Shown piece after piece: positions 17,727 to 26,583 of a DNA stretch of 64,000 bases. Numbering within the stretch: position 1 is the first letter of the stretch; every line of letters starts with the position of its first letter. A program made the translations under genes and the position numbers. Under the pieces are notes generated by a model that saw only the letters and a list, made by a program, of their open reading frames with translations, did no database searches and was not told where the DNA came from. The stretch comes from Streptomyces sp. RPA4-2 (GTDB lineage Bacteria > Actinomycetota > Actinomycetes > Streptomycetales > Streptomycetaceae). Location of the stretch: NCBI RefSeq assembly GCF_012273515.2, contig NZ_CP050975.2, positions 3,844,001 through 3,908,000 on the forward strand, written 5' to 3'.

Positions 17727-19004
17727 CTACCGGACCGTCGGCTCCTCCTCGTCCACCAGTGGCGGCCTCTTCAGCGGCGTACGCGACAGGAACAGGCCGA
17801 ACACCGGCGGCTGCGCCTGCAGCATCTCCAGACGGCCCCCGTCGGCCTCCGCGAGGTCGCGGGCGACCGCGAGACCGATACCGGTGGAGTTGCGGCCGCT
17901 GATCGTGCGCTCGAAGATGCGGGCGCCCAGGTCGGTGGGGACCCCGGGGCCCTCGTCCGTGACCTCGACGACGGCCTGGTTGCCGGTGACCCGGGTCCGC
18001 AGGGCGACGGTGCCGCCGCCGTGCATGAGCGAGTTCTCGATGAGCGCGGCCAGCACCTGGGCGACCGCGCCCGGCGTGCCGACCGCCCGCAGGTGCCGCT
18101 TGCCCGAGCTGACGATGGCGCGGCCCGCGCTGCGGTAGGCGGGGCGCCACTCCTCCAGCTGCTGCTTGATGACCTCGTCGAGGTCGAAGGAGACGGCGGA
18201 GCCCGTACGGGGGTCGCGGGCGTTGGTCAGCAGGCGCTCCACGACGTCCGTGAGCCGCTCGACCTGGGTGAGCGCGATCGTCGCCTCCTCCTTCACGATG
18301 TCCGGGTCATCCGTGAGGGTGATTTCCTCCAGCCGCATGGAGAGGGCCGTGAGGGGCGTACGGAGCTGGTGGGAGGCGTCGGCGGCCAGGCGGCGCTCGG
18401 CGGTCAGCATGCGGGCGATGCGTTCCGCGCTGCTGTCCAGGACGTCCGCGACACGGTCCAGCTCCGGGACGCTGTAGCGCTTGTGGCGGGGGCGGGGGTC
18501 GCCGGAGCCGAGCCGCTCGGCGGTCTCCGCGAGGTCGGTGAGCGGGGAGGCCAGGCGGTTGGCCTGGCGTACGGCGAGCAGGACGGCGGCGATGATCGCG
18601 AGCAGGGCGACCGCCGCGATGATCAGGAGTGTGCGGCCGACCTCGCGGGTCACGGCCGAGCGGGGCTCCTGGACGACGACGGTCTCGCCCTCCTCGCCCT
18701 TGGCCGTGGAGTGGATGACGTCGCCGCTGGGCTGGATCCCGACCTCGATGGGGGGCCGGCCGGGGACCCGGATCACGGCGTAGCGGTCCTCCGCGACCTG
18801 GTTCCTGAGGATCTCCGCGTTGATGTGTTCCTCGCCGAGGATGCGGCTGTCCACGATGCTGGTGAGGCGCAGGGCCTCGGAGTCCACGCGTTCCTGGGCG
18901 CTGTTGCTGATGGTGCGGGTCTCGACGATCACGAGGGAGACGCCGAAGACGGCGATCACCACGAGGACGACGGCGAGGGTGGACTGGATGAGGCGGCGAC
19001 GCAC
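17727..19004 (-). CDS. Two-component sensor histidine kinase
   Basis: Membrane sensor kinase of about 425 residues. It has a membrane helix at residues 5-27, an extracytoplasmic region of about 110 residues, and a second helix (LLIIAAVALLAIIAAVLLA). A HAMP linker follows, then the phospho-accepting His in LAADASHQLRTPLTALSM. The ATPase domain shows the N-box ALIENSLMHGGG, G1 box EVTDEGPGVP and G2 box GIGLAVARDLAEADGG. I choose GTG 19004 because GGAGGG lies 5 nt before it; a GTG 14 codons earlier lacks a site. It follows the response-regulator gene, with a 298-bp repeat-filled gap between them. The signal is unknown. Confidence 0.9.
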   Translation of the reverse strand: MRRRLIQSTLAVVLVVIAVFGVSLVIVETRTISNSAQERVDSEALRLTSIVDSRILGEEHINAEILRNQVAEDRYAVIRVPGRPPIEVGIQPSGDVIHSTAKGEEGETVVVQEPRSAVTREVGRTLLIIAAVALLAIIAAVLLAVRQANRLASPLTDLAETAERLGSGDPRPRHKRYSVPELDRVADVLDSSAERIARMLTAERRLAADASHQLRTPLTALSMRLEEITLTDDPDIVKEEATIALTQVERLTDVVERLLTNARDPRTGSAVSFDLDEVIKQQLEEWRPAYRSAGRAIVSSGKRHLRAVGTPGAVAQVLAALIENSLMHGGGTVALRTRVTGNQAVVEVTDEGPGVPTDLGARIFERTISGRNSTGIGLAVARDLAEADGGRLEMLQAQPPVFGLFLSRTPLKRPPLVDEEEPTVR

Positions 19005-19075
19005 GGGGCCCTCCGGGCGGGTGGCTGTACGGGGATCAGTGTGCACTGTCGCGGTGGCCGACGGGCTCTCTTCGC

Positions 19076-19300
19076 CCCCGCCGCCCCTACCCGACCCGTC
19101 CCGGGGCTCCGCCCCGGACCCCGCCAGGGGCTGCCGCCCCCTGGACCCCCGCCATCGCCCGAAGGGCTCGTCCTCAAACGCCGGACGAGCTGGAGATGCG
19201 GGCCCCGGCTTACACCATCAGCCCGTCCGGCGTTTGAGGACAAGGCCCTTCAGGCCGACCGGGGGTCTGGGGGCGGAGCCCCCAGGGGACGGGGAGCGCG
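19076..19300. repeat. Dispersed hairpin repeat, copy 1 (between RR and HK genes)
   Basis: The element contains an 18-bp perfect inverted repeat: GTCCTCAAACGCCGGACG at 19170-19187 and CGTCCGGCGTTTGAGGAC at 19224-19241. GC-rich flanking blocks of the CCGGGGCTCCGCCCC type surround it. The same core recurs at 47123-47197 and 53684-53701. It fills nearly the whole gap between the response-regulator and kinase genes, so the pair is either split transcriptionally or read through a strong hairpin. No gene is present. Confidence 0.85.
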
Positions 19301-19302
19301 CG

Positions 19303-19980
19303 TCAGCTCTTCTCGAAGCGGAAACCGACACCCCGTACCGTCGCGATGTACCGGGGGTTCGCCGCATCGTCACCGAGCTTCTTGCGCAGCCAGGAGATGT
19401 GCATGTCGAGGGTCTTGGTGGACGACCACCACGTGGTGTCCCAGACCTCGCGCATGAGCTGGTCCCGGGTGACGACCCGCCCCGCGTCCCGGACCAGCAC
19501 CCTCAGCAGGTCGAACTCCTTGGCCGTGAGCTGGAGTTCCTCGTCACCCATCCAGGCCCGGTGCGACTCGACGTCGATCCGCACCCCGTGCGTGGCGGGC
19601 GGCTGCTGCGGCTCGGCGGCGCCACGCCGGAGGAGCGCCCGGACGCGGGCGAGCAGTTCGGCGAGACGGAACGGCTTGGTCACGTAGTCGTCGGCGCCCG
19701 CGTCGAGGCCGACGACGGTGTCCACCTCGTCGGCGCGCGCGGTCAGGATGAGGATGGGGACGGTGTGGCCTTCGGCACGGAGTCGGCGGGCCACTTCCAG
19801 GCCGTCCATTCCGGGCAGCCCCAGGTCCAGGACGACCAGGTCGACGCCGCCCTGCATCCCGGCGTCGAGCGCGGTGGGTCCGTCCTCGCGCACTTCGACC
19901 TCGTAACCCTCCCGGCGCAGGGCACGGGCCAGCGGCTCCGAGATGGACGCGTCGTCCTCGGCGAGCAGTACACGGGTCAT
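19303..19980 (-). CDS. OmpR/PhoB-family response regulator
   Basis: A 225-residue two-domain regulator. The receiver domain has the acidic pair in RVLLAEDDASI, the phospho-acceptor Asp in DLVVLDLGLPGMDGLE, Thr in ILILTARA, and Lys in DYVTKPFRLAELLAR. A short Gln/Pro linker joins it to the winged-helix DNA-binding domain (LTAKEFDLLRVLVRDAGRVV, ending VRGVGFRFEKS). The ATG at 19980 is the correct start; the frame extends 16 codons upstream. The histidine kinase at 17727 is its probable partner, downstream of a 298-bp repeat. Confidence 0.94.
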   Translation of the reverse strand: MTRVLLAEDDASISEPLARALRREGYEVEVREDGPTALDAGMQGGVDLVVLDLGLPGMDGLEVARRLRAEGHTVPILILTARADEVDTVVGLDAGADDYVTKPFRLAELLARVRALLRRGAAEPQQPPATHGVRIDVESHRAWMGDEELQLTAKEFDLLRVLVRDAGRVVTRDQLMREVWDTTWWSSTKTLDMHISWLRKKLGDDAANPRYIATVRGVGFRFEKS

Positions 19981-20473
19981 GGGGTGATGGTAGTCCGCCT
20001 CGGACAGCACCTGTGGTGTGATCGGCAACCGGGATTCTTACCTACGACCCGCCGGAGAGCCGCCTTCGGCTGTGGGACGCGATCTTGGGTAAGGCCTTCG
20101 AATGTCCTTCCGTGATTCCATTATTACCTGTGATCCATCTCTCAAGTCCTTCCATATGCGGCATTGACATGTCGTATGGTGACCAGACGCCTGTAGCACC
20201 GCACTGAGACCTTTGGCGCGTTACGTGACGCTGAGGGTCTCTTTTGTGTGCGGGCTGGTGTTTCACCAGCCTCGAAAGGAATGACCTGTGGCCGGGCCCG
20301 AGCGCATCGACGCGTGACGGGCGTGGATCCCGGTGGTCGCCGTGCACCGCTTCGCGAACCGGAGCGGACTCCCCGTGGGCGTGGGGTGGACGGGTCGGAC
20401 CTCGCCGGTGCCGGCCGCCCCCCACCGGGCGCGCCCCGCTCCTGCAGCGCGTCCCGACCAGCAAGGAACGACC
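19981..20473 (+). promoter_or_regulatory. Long structured leader region of the peptide transporter
   Basis: This 493-bp region has no convincing protein gene. It holds an AT-rich block with TTGACA at 20164-20169, but no good -10 follows at standard spacing. A stem GAGACC/GGTCTC (20206-20211 and 20236-20241) is followed by TTTT. A perfect hairpin GGCTGGTG-TTT-CACCAGCC lies at 20253-20271. AAAGGA at 20275-20280 precedes a nine-codon frame (GTG 20288 to TGA 20317). This order suggests a leader with attenuation-like control of the transporter at 20474. Confidence 0.4.
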
Positions 20474-21970
20474 ATGGCGTCCAGCCTGACGAAGGACTCG
20501 GTCACACCGGGCACCCCCGGTTCCGAGAAGACCTTCTTCGGCCACCCCCGCGGACTGGCCACCCTCTTCATGACCGAGATGTGGGAGCGTTTCTCCTACT
20601 ACGGCATGAAGGCTCTGCTCCCGCTGTACCTGGTGGCACCGGGCGGCCTGCACATGAGCGCGGCCACCGCGACCGCGATCTACTCCGTGTACCTGTCCCT
20701 GGTGTACCTCCTCGCCCTGCCGGGCGGCTGGTTCGCCGACCGTGTCCTCGGCCCCCGCAAGACGGTCGCCGTCGCGGGCCTGATCATCATGCTGGGCCAC
20801 CTCACGCTCGCCCTGCCCACCTCCGGCACCTTCTTCGCGGGCCTCGGCCTCGTGGCCATCGGTTCCGGTCTGCTCAAGGCCAACATCTCGACGATGGTCG
20901 GCCACCTCTACAAGGGCCCGGACGACCCGCGCCGCGACGGTGGCTTCACGCTCTTCTACATCGGCATCAACCTGGGCGCCTTCATCGCGCCGCTGGTCAT
21001 CGGTACCGTCGGCGAGAACGTGAACTGGCACCTGGGCTTCGCGATCGCCGCGCTCGGCATGGCCCTGGGTCTGGCCCAGTACCTGCTCGGCGGCCGTCAC
21101 CTGAGCCCCCGCTCGCAGGAGGTCCCCACGCCTCTGTCGGCCGAGGAGAAGGCCGCGACGCTGCGCAAGTCCGCGTTCTGGGCGGCCGTCGCCGTCGTCT
21201 TCTACGCGATCGTCGGCTTCTCGGGTCACTACACGCTGAACTGGCTGCTGGTCCCGATCACGCTCGCCGGTCTGATCATCCCCGTCCTGGTCATCGGCCG
21301 TATCAAGCGGGACAAGGACCTGGACCGCGCCGACCAGTCGAAGATGTCCGCGTACATCTGGTTCTTCGTCGCCGCGGCCGTCTTCTGGATGATCTACGAC
21401 CAGGGCGGCTCGACCATGTCGATCTTCGCCGAGTCGTCCGCCAAGAACACGATCTTCGGCTGGAACTTCCCGGTCTCCTGGTACCAGTCCGTCAACCCGG
21501 TCATGATCATGGCGCTCGCCCCGGTCTTCGCCTGGGCGTGGCTGGCGCTGAACAAGCGCGGCAAGGAGCCGAGCACGGCCACGAAGTTCGCCTCCGGCCT
21601 GATCCTGGTCGGTGCGTCGTTCTTCCTCTTCCTGGCCCCGCTGACGATCGCCGAGGGCGGTCACAAGGCGGCGGCGATGTGGCTGGTGGCGATCTACTTC
21701 GTGCAGACCGTCGGCGAGCTGACGCTCTCTCCGGTGGGTCTGTCGGTCACGACGAAGATGGCTCCCGCGAAGTACGCCTCCCAGATGATGGGTGTCTGGT
21801 TCCTGGCGGTCACCGCCGGTGACGCCACGACCGGCATCCTCTCCATCGCCGAGGTCGACCTCAACAAGACGGGCATCGTCGCCCTGGAGGCCACGCTCGC
21901 CGTGATCGCCGGCGTCGCGGTCTGGATGTACCGCAAGCGGGTCAAGGAACTGATGGGCGACGTCAACTGA
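20474..21970 (+). CDS. Proton-dependent oligopeptide transporter (POT/PTR family)
   Basis: Imports di- and tripeptides with protons across the cytoplasmic membrane. The 498-residue MFS protein carries the POT hallmark E-x2-ERF-x-YYG in MTEMWERFSYYGMKALL and the PTR2 signature FTLFYIGINLGAFIAPLV. About 12-14 hydrophobic segments and a conserved GELTLSPVGLSVTTKMAP near helix 10 follow. I start at ATG 20474 with AAGGA close by; the frame runs upstream another 47 codons through the structured leader, which I treat as non-coding. It is convergent with the surface-protein locus. Substrate range is not predictable from sequence. Confidence 0.93.
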   Translation: MASSLTKDSVTPGTPGSEKTFFGHPRGLATLFMTEMWERFSYYGMKALLPLYLVAPGGLHMSAATATAIYSVYLSLVYLLALPGGWFADRVLGPRKTVAVAGLIIMLGHLTLALPTSGTFFAGLGLVAIGSGLLKANISTMVGHLYKGPDDPRRDGGFTLFYIGINLGAFIAPLVIGTVGENVNWHLGFAIAALGMALGLAQYLLGGRHLSPRSQEVPTPLSAEEKAATLRKSAFWAAVAVVFYAIVGFSGHYTLNWLLVPITLAGLIIPVLVIGRIKRDKDLDRADQSKMSAYIWFFVAAAVFWMIYDQGGSTMSIFAESSAKNTIFGWNFPVSWYQSVNPVMIMALAPVFAWAWLALNKRGKEPSTATKFASGLILVGASFFLFLAPLTIAEGGHKAAAMWLVAIYFVQTVGELTLSPVGLSVTTKMAPAKYASQMMGVWFLAVTAGDATTGILSIAEVDLNKTGIVALEATLAVIAGVAVWMYRKRVKELMGDVN

Positions 21971-22011
21971 CGCACCCGCGCCGGGGGCTTCCCCGGGCCG
22001 ACGCCCGGCAC

Positions 22012-22052
22012 CCGGAGGGCCACCGCACCACATCGGCGCGGTGGCCCTCCGG
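22012..22052. terminator. Bidirectional intrinsic terminator
   Basis: A perfect 15-bp inverted repeat (22012-22026 and 22038-22052) with an 11-nt loop lies between the convergent transporter gene and the surface-protein gene. Confidence 0.8.
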
Positions 22053-22080
22053 CGTTCCCGCGCCGGAGCGCGGGGACGGT

Positions 22081-23457
22081 TCAGTGCGGGTGGCGGCGGG
22101 GCAGGAACGTGAAGACCGCTCCGCCCAGCAGGATCACCGTTCCGGCGACCAGCCCCAGCGCCCTGAGCGCGCCGTGGCTGTCGGAGCCCGTCTCCGCGAG
22201 GCCGCCGGATGTCGACGACCCGGACGACGTGCCACCGGACGTGGAGGAGGACCCTCCTCCGCCCGACGCCCCGCCCTCCTGCCGTGTGGTGTCCAGGGTC
22301 AGGGAGACCTGTGACGTCGCCGGGGTGCAGGTGGTCGTGGTGCCGAGGGCCGTCACCGTCAGCACACCGGGCGCCAGGGTGGACTCACCGCTCGCGCCGG
22401 GCTTGTACGTGCCCGTGAGGTCGGGGACCTCGATCGGATCCCCGGACTTGATCGGCTGGGCGTTGGCCGGCCCTTCGACATGGACCGTGCCCTTGTCCGC
22501 ACCGCCCAGGACCACCTCCATCGACGGCTTGACCGAGTTCGCCGGGATGTCGGCGGGACTGTCCATCACGGACTTCTTGAACCGGACGGTGAGGTCGAAA
22601 CTCTCACCGTTCTTCCGTGCGTCGATCTGCACGGGAGAGGTGGCGTTCTTGTCCCCGATCGGCGTCTTGCACGCGTAGGCGACGGAGACCTCCTTGCCGG
22701 TGAAGTCCGTCTGTCCCCCGCTGTCGCTCGGGCTCGCCGACGCCGATCCGGAGGGCTGCGTCGACGCCGTGCCGGAGGGAGTGGTCGAGGGCGTCGTCGT
22801 CGATGTCGGAGTCGGAGACGGGGACGGGGACGGTGACGTCGAGGAACCTGTCACCTCGATCGTCGCCGCCGGCTTCACCGTCTCGGTCGGGGCGCACTTC
22901 GTGTCCGTCGAGAAGGCGTTGATGCTGTACGCGTCCGGGGTCAGCGTGACCGTGCCGGGCGCCGTCAGCTTGAGGGTGCCCTTCATGTCGGAGAGCACCA
23001 TGGCCCCGCCCTTGGGTATGGCCGGGTTCTCACGGGGTCCCTGCATCGCGAGGTCCGCGGTCTGCGCACCGGCCGCCTTGAGGGTGCCGCTGGGCTGGAC
23101 CGAGTCGGCCGGGAGGTCGATGAGGTCGGGGTTCTTCGACGCGGCCCGCGTGAACTTCCAGACCACCTCGACCTCGTCGCCCACGCTCGCCGTCGCGGGC
23201 GCGGTGATCTGCACCTCGGTGGTGCCCTCGACGGGGTCCAGGCCGGAGGCCGCGGGCGGCACGCACCGGGTCGCGTAGGACACCCCGGCGGCCTGTGCGG
23301 GGCCCGCCGCGACGCCCACCAGAAGGCCCGCGCCGACGAACATCAGCGCGAACCCGGTCGCGCTCGCTCTCCGGCCGCCCCCAGGGACTGTTCTCCGCCC
23401 GTCCGAGGGGGCGCCTCTCCGCCCTCCCGCCGACGCAACTCTCCATCGCGTACTCAC
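22081..23457 (-). CDS. Secreted cell-wall protein with LAETG sortase signal, two related domains
   Basis: A 458-residue exported protein. An Arg-rich N-terminus leads into a hydrophobic signal segment (residues 33-55) and an Ala-x-Ala-like cleavage zone. Two beta-rich domains follow, each opening with a Cys (ATRCVPPAA; VAYACKTPIGDKNATSP) and separated by a Ser/Pro/Thr linker. After a Gly/Ser-rich stretch the C-terminus reads LAETG, a hydrophobic helix and a basic tail. LAxTG is the motif known for class E sortases of streptomycetes. The second domain matches the domain of the protein at 25682. GTG 23457 overlaps the previous stop by 4 bp. No sortase gene is in the window. Confidence 0.82.
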   Translation of the reverse strand: MSTRWRVASAGGRRGAPSDGRRTVPGGGRRASATGFALMFVGAGLLVGVAAGPAQAAGVSYATRCVPPAASGLDPVEGTTEVQITAPATASVGDEVEVVWKFTRAASKNPDLIDLPADSVQPSGTLKAAGAQTADLAMQGPRENPAIPKGGAMVLSDMKGTLKLTAPGTVTLTPDAYSINAFSTDTKCAPTETVKPAATIEVTGSSTSPSPSPSPTPTSTTTPSTTPSGTASTQPSGSASASPSDSGGQTDFTGKEVSVAYACKTPIGDKNATSPVQIDARKNGESFDLTVRFKKSVMDSPADIPANSVKPSMEVVLGGADKGTVHVEGPANAQPIKSGDPIEVPDLTGTYKPGASGESTLAPGVLTVTALGTTTTCTPATSQVSLTLDTTRQEGGASGGGGSSSTSGGTSSGSSTSGGLAETGSDSHGALRALGLVAGTVILLGGAVFTFLPRRHPH

Positions 23458-24644
23458 GTGTTCCCCTTCGTCGTCGGACTGTTCTCTTGCGGTGCGGAGA
23501 GCTGACCGTTCGCGGTGCCACCGGGATCGTTGTCCGGCGTGAACCACGGCAGGACCGGGGTCGTGGCGGTCTTCGGCACGCGGTTCCCCGCCGCGGCGGA
23601 CTTCGCCGTCCCGGGCGCGGCGGGTGCGGACGGCGGGGCGGTCGAACCGCCCGGCCTCGGCAGCCGGTGAGTGATGCCGGCCAGCCGCGGGCCCCGGCGC
23701 CGGCCCGCACGGCGCGCCAGCCGGCGCGGCCGCACCCGGTCCACCACGGCCATCCCGATCCGGAACACCGCCGCCGGGACGACCACGCACAGCAGGATCC
23801 AGAAGAGCGTCACGCCCCAGGGGCGGCCGACGCCCCACGGCTGTTCGGCGAGGACCTTCCCGTCGTACCTCAACGAGACCGTGTAGTCGCCGTGCGCCCC
23901 GGCCGCGAGCTCCACCGGGAGGGTGATCCGCGCCTTCCTGCCGGGCGCGACCGTGCCGCGCCACTGCTGTTCCTCCCACTGTGGCGCGAACACCCCGTGC
24001 GAGGTGCCGACCTGGAAGACGGGGTCCTTGACGGAGGCGGTGCCGACGTTGCCGACGGTGAAGACGAGGTCCCGGGCGGGCGGCGCGCCGAACCAGGTCA
24101 GCACTCCGCCGGAGCCGTCCAGCCGGGTGTCGGTGAGCACCGCCAGGCGTCCGCCGCCCGACTCCTTCGGCAGTGGTTCGACGGGGTGCCCGGCGACCAT
24201 GAAGACGGTGTCGGCAGCCGCCCGTCCGCCCGTGACCGTGGCGACGTGCACGACGCACGGGCACGGCTTGGGCGGCTCGGTGACCGGCAGTTTCTTCTCG
24301 AAGTTCCCCTTCGCGTCGGTGGTGACGGCCCGGCCGCCCGCGTTGGCACAGGAGTTGGTGCCGCCGATCACCCCACGGGACGGCACGGACTGCCCGCAGA
24401 TCAGCATCATCAGCAGCGTCCTCGGCCGCCATCCGCTGCCGGTCACGGTGACCGAACCACCCGTCCCCGCCTCGGCGGTGGACAGTTCCACCGCCGGTCC
24501 CCCCGCCGCGGACGCGACGGACGCGACGGACGCGACGGACACCGCGGCCGTCCCGACCACGGGGACCAGGAGCAGCGCGACCGTCACCGCCCGCACGGCC
24601 GCCGTCCGCACCGCCACGCGCGCCCTGCCACCGACGAAGCTCAC
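23454..24644 (-). CDS. Secreted, membrane-anchored Ig-like protein (neocarzinostatin-like region)
   Basis: A 396-residue protein with a signal segment (residues 15-45) containing the repeated VASVASVAS. The following domain has VTVTGSGWRPRTLLMMLICGQ and a C-x-C region, resembling the Ig-like fold of neocarzinostatin-family proteins; I hold that loosely. A second beta-rich region ends in a membrane helix (FWILLCVVVPAAVF, about residues 290-310). A basic stretch and a Pro/Thr-rich cytoplasmic tail follow. GTG 24644 overlaps the upstream stop and its own stop overlaps the next start, so three genes are coupled. Probably part of a surface complex with its neighbours. Confidence 0.7.
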   Translation of the reverse strand: MSFVGGRARVAVRTAAVRAVTVALLLVPVVGTAAVSVASVASVASAAGGPAVELSTAEAGTGGSVTVTGSGWRPRTLLMMLICGQSVPSRGVIGGTNSCANAGGRAVTTDAKGNFEKKLPVTEPPKPCPCVVHVATVTGGRAAADTVFMVAGHPVEPLPKESGGGRLAVLTDTRLDGSGGVLTWFGAPPARDLVFTVGNVGTASVKDPVFQVGTSHGVFAPQWEEQQWRGTVAPGRKARITLPVELAAGAHGDYTVSLRYDGKVLAEQPWGVGRPWGVTLFWILLCVVVPAAVFRIGMAVVDRVRPRRLARRAGRRRGPRLAGITHRLPRPGGSTAPPSAPAAPGTAKSAAAGNRVPKTATTPVLPWFTPDNDPGGTANGQLSAPQENSPTTKGNT

Positions 24645-25648
24645 GACACCGCTCCCGTCCACTCCGCGTCCGTAGGCGCCACTTCTGTACGCGCCACTTC
24701 TGTACGCGCTGCGTCCGTACGCGCCGCTTCCGTACGCGCCGGTGCGCACGCCCCGTCGTCCGTCGTACGGCGCCCGCGCCGCCGTACGACGAGCAGCGCG
24801 GTGAGCGCGGCGAGACCGCACCCGACGCCCGCAAGCCCGCCCCAGGGCACGAACCGCACCGGTGTGGAGGCGGTGGCGCGCGCCCCTCCCGCCGCCGTCA
24901 CCGTGAGCCGCACGTCGACCGCGTCCAGCGTCGGCGGGTCGTGCCACGGTTCGGTGAGCGTCACGCGGCGGCCCGGCGGGAGCTCGACCGGAAGGGCCCT
25001 CGGGGGTCGGTCGAGGACCCTGCCGAGGACACCGTCGGCGCGTACCGCGAGCTTCGGGGCGAGCACGGTGTTGCCGCGGTTGACGAGCTCGTACGAGATG
25101 CGTCCGCCGTGGAGGGTGACGTGCTCGACCGTGAGCGCCGACAGCGTCGGCCCGCCGACCCGCAGCCGTACCCGTACCGCCGAGGAGCGGCCGCCGGAGC
25201 TCGCGACGATCGCCCCCGGGTGGTCGCCGGGCGTCGCGCCCGGCGGAACGCTCACGCTGAACGGCACGTCGGCGCGGGTGCGCGCGGGCACCCGGACGGA
25301 CACCGCGCCGGCCGGCGCCCGGTGTCCCTCCCGCTCCTCGGCGAAGGCGATCCAGGCGCCCGTGTCCGTAGGCCTCCCGGTGGTACGGACGGTGAGGCCG
25401 CCGCGCGCGGTGCTGTCGGCGTCCGCGCCGCGCAGCCGGACCGTCAGCGGCCTCGCGCCCGGGTTGAGCACGGACACGGTGTCCTGGAGGACCGTGCCGG
25501 GCGTCCCCTCCGCGTAGACGTACGGCCGCCCGGTGCCCGTGCCCGCGGACGGCACGACGGACCAGTCGTCCTCCCCCGCGGCGGCCGGAGGTGCGGCCAG
25601 CGACAGCAGCACGCCGACGGCACAGCACAGAACACGGGCGTACGGCAT
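24641..25648 (-). CDS. Secreted DUF916/WxL-binding-like protein with membrane anchor
   Basis: A 335-residue exported protein: signal peptide (residues 1-24, ending AAPPAAAG), then an extracellular domain. The features VLNPGARPLTVRL, VRVPARTRADVPFSV and PGDHPGAIVAS resemble DUF916, the WxL-protein peptidoglycan-binding domain first described in Firmicutes. A second beta region is followed by a membrane helix (residues 270-290) and a cytoplasmic tail. The tail ends in five-residue repeats of the type A-R-T-E/D-A/V, encoded by a 15-bp tandem repeat at 24669-24743. ATG 25648 follows AGGAG. First gene of the three-gene coupled run. Confidence 0.75.
   Translation of the reverse strand: MPYARVLCCAVGVLLSLAAPPAAAGEDDWSVVPSAGTGTGRPYVYAEGTPGTVLQDTVSVLNPGARPLTVRLRGADADSTARGGLTVRTTGRPTDTGAWIAFAEEREGHRAPAGAVSVRVPARTRADVPFSVSVPPGATPGDHPGAIVASSGGRSSAVRVRLRVGGPTLSALTVEHVTLHGGRISYELVNRGNTVLAPKLAVRADGVLGRVLDRPPRALPVELPPGRRVTLTEPWHDPPTLDAVDVRLTVTAAGGARATASTPVRFVPWGGLAGVGCGLAALTALLVVRRRGRRTTDDGACAPARTEAARTDAARTEVARTEVAPTDAEWTGAVS
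24669..24743 (-). repeat. Five 15-bp tandem repeats inside a coding region
   Basis: Units of the form TCCGTACGCGCCGCT (plus strand) repeat in frame. They encode the pentapeptide series at the cytoplasmic C-terminus of the DUF916-like protein. Copy-number change would only lengthen or shorten the tail. Confidence 0.85.
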
Positions 25649-25681
25649 CGGCGGCTCCTGGTCGTCGTACGGGTCAACGCC

Positions 25682-26413
25682 TCAGCGGCGTGCCGCCTGC
25701 TGCCTGCGCGTCAGCCACAGCGCGCCCGCGGCGCCCGCGAGCAGCACCGTGCCGCCGAGCGTGCCGAGGGCCAGCGCCGAGTCGGCGGGACCGGTCTGCG
25801 GGAGCTGCCCGCCGGAGCCGGTCTGGGAACCCGACCCGCCCGACCCACTCGACCCGCCGGACCCGCTCGATCCGCCCGAACCGGTCCCGCCGCCCGCGGC
25901 CGTGACGTCGAGGGTCAGCGAGGGCCCCGGGTTGTTGGTGGGCGTGCAGGTGGTGGTCGTGCCGAGCGCCTTGATGGTCAGGACGCCCGCCGTGAAGGTG
26001 ACCTTGCCGCTCTTGGACGGGGTGTACGTCCCGCTCAGGTCGCTGATCTTGATGGGGGTGTTGGCGGGGATCGCGGCCGCGTTGGCCGGGCCGCTCACCG
26101 CGACCGTGCCGCTGTCCGCGCCGCCCACCTTGATGACCGCGCTCGGGCTCATCGCTCCCTTGCCCAGCTCGACCGGGCTGGAGGAGACGCCCTTCTGCCA
26201 GGACATGGTGAGCTTGTAGGCGCTGCCGCTCCTGACGCTCTTGATGTCGATGGGCGAGACGGCGCTCTTGTCGCCGATCGGCGTCTTGCACTGGTAGTTG
26301 ACGTCCACCACGGCGGCCTGGGCGGCGGGGGCGGCCGTCAGCACCGCCGAGCCGGCCAGGGCCGCGGCGAGCGCGAGCGCGGCGGTTCGTTTCTGGTACG
26401 TCCGGTTCGGCAC
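25682..26413 (-). CDS. Secreted cell-wall protein with LPQTG sortase signal
   Basis: A 243-residue surface protein. The signal peptide has a basic N-terminus and a hydrophobic core (ALALAAALAGSAVLTAAP). One beta-rich domain opens with NYQCKTPIGDKSAVSP and closes with LGTTTTCTP, closely matching the second domain of the protein at 22081. A Gly/Ser repeat linker leads to LPQTG, a hydrophobic helix and a basic tail (RRQQAARR), a complete sortase-sorting signal. I choose GTG 26413, with GAGGGG 7 nt before it; an ATG 13 codons earlier has no site. It stands 33 bp before the coupled three-gene run. Confidence 0.85.
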   Translation of the reverse strand: MPNRTYQKRTAALALAAALAGSAVLTAAPAAQAAVVDVNYQCKTPIGDKSAVSPIDIKSVRSGSAYKLTMSWQKGVSSSPVELGKGAMSPSAVIKVGGADSGTVAVSGPANAAAIPANTPIKISDLSGTYTPSKSGKVTFTAGVLTIKALGTTTTCTPTNNPGPSLTLDVTAAGGGTGSGGSSGSGGSSGSGGSGSQTGSGGQLPQTGPADSALALGTLGGTVLLAGAAGALWLTRRQQAARR

Positions 26414-26500
26414 GGCCTGCCCCTCACTCCTGACAGATTTCTGACGGAACATCAGATCGGCCGTCAAGGTACGCCCGGGGCCTTGTGGAGGGAAGACAAA

Positions 26501-26534
26501 GCGCGCGCCGGATCTGAGGAGATCCAGCGCGCGT
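26501..26534 (-). terminator. Intrinsic terminator of the anti-sigma factor gene
   Basis: A near-perfect 14-bp stem (26501-26514 and 26521-26534) has a 6-nt loop. On the minus strand it is followed by TTTGTCTT. It lies 50 bp past the stop of the ATP-binding protein gene. Confidence 0.75.
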
Positions 26535-26583
26535 GCGGCACGTACGAAGAAGCGTTGTGACCGCGGGTAATTCCTGGTGGGTG

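Noticed and set aside
20042..22033. 663-residue antisense frame opposite the peptide transporter
   Set aside because: Composition (long Asp/Gly/Arg/Val runs) is that of a shadow frame, and the plus strand encodes a clear POT transporter.
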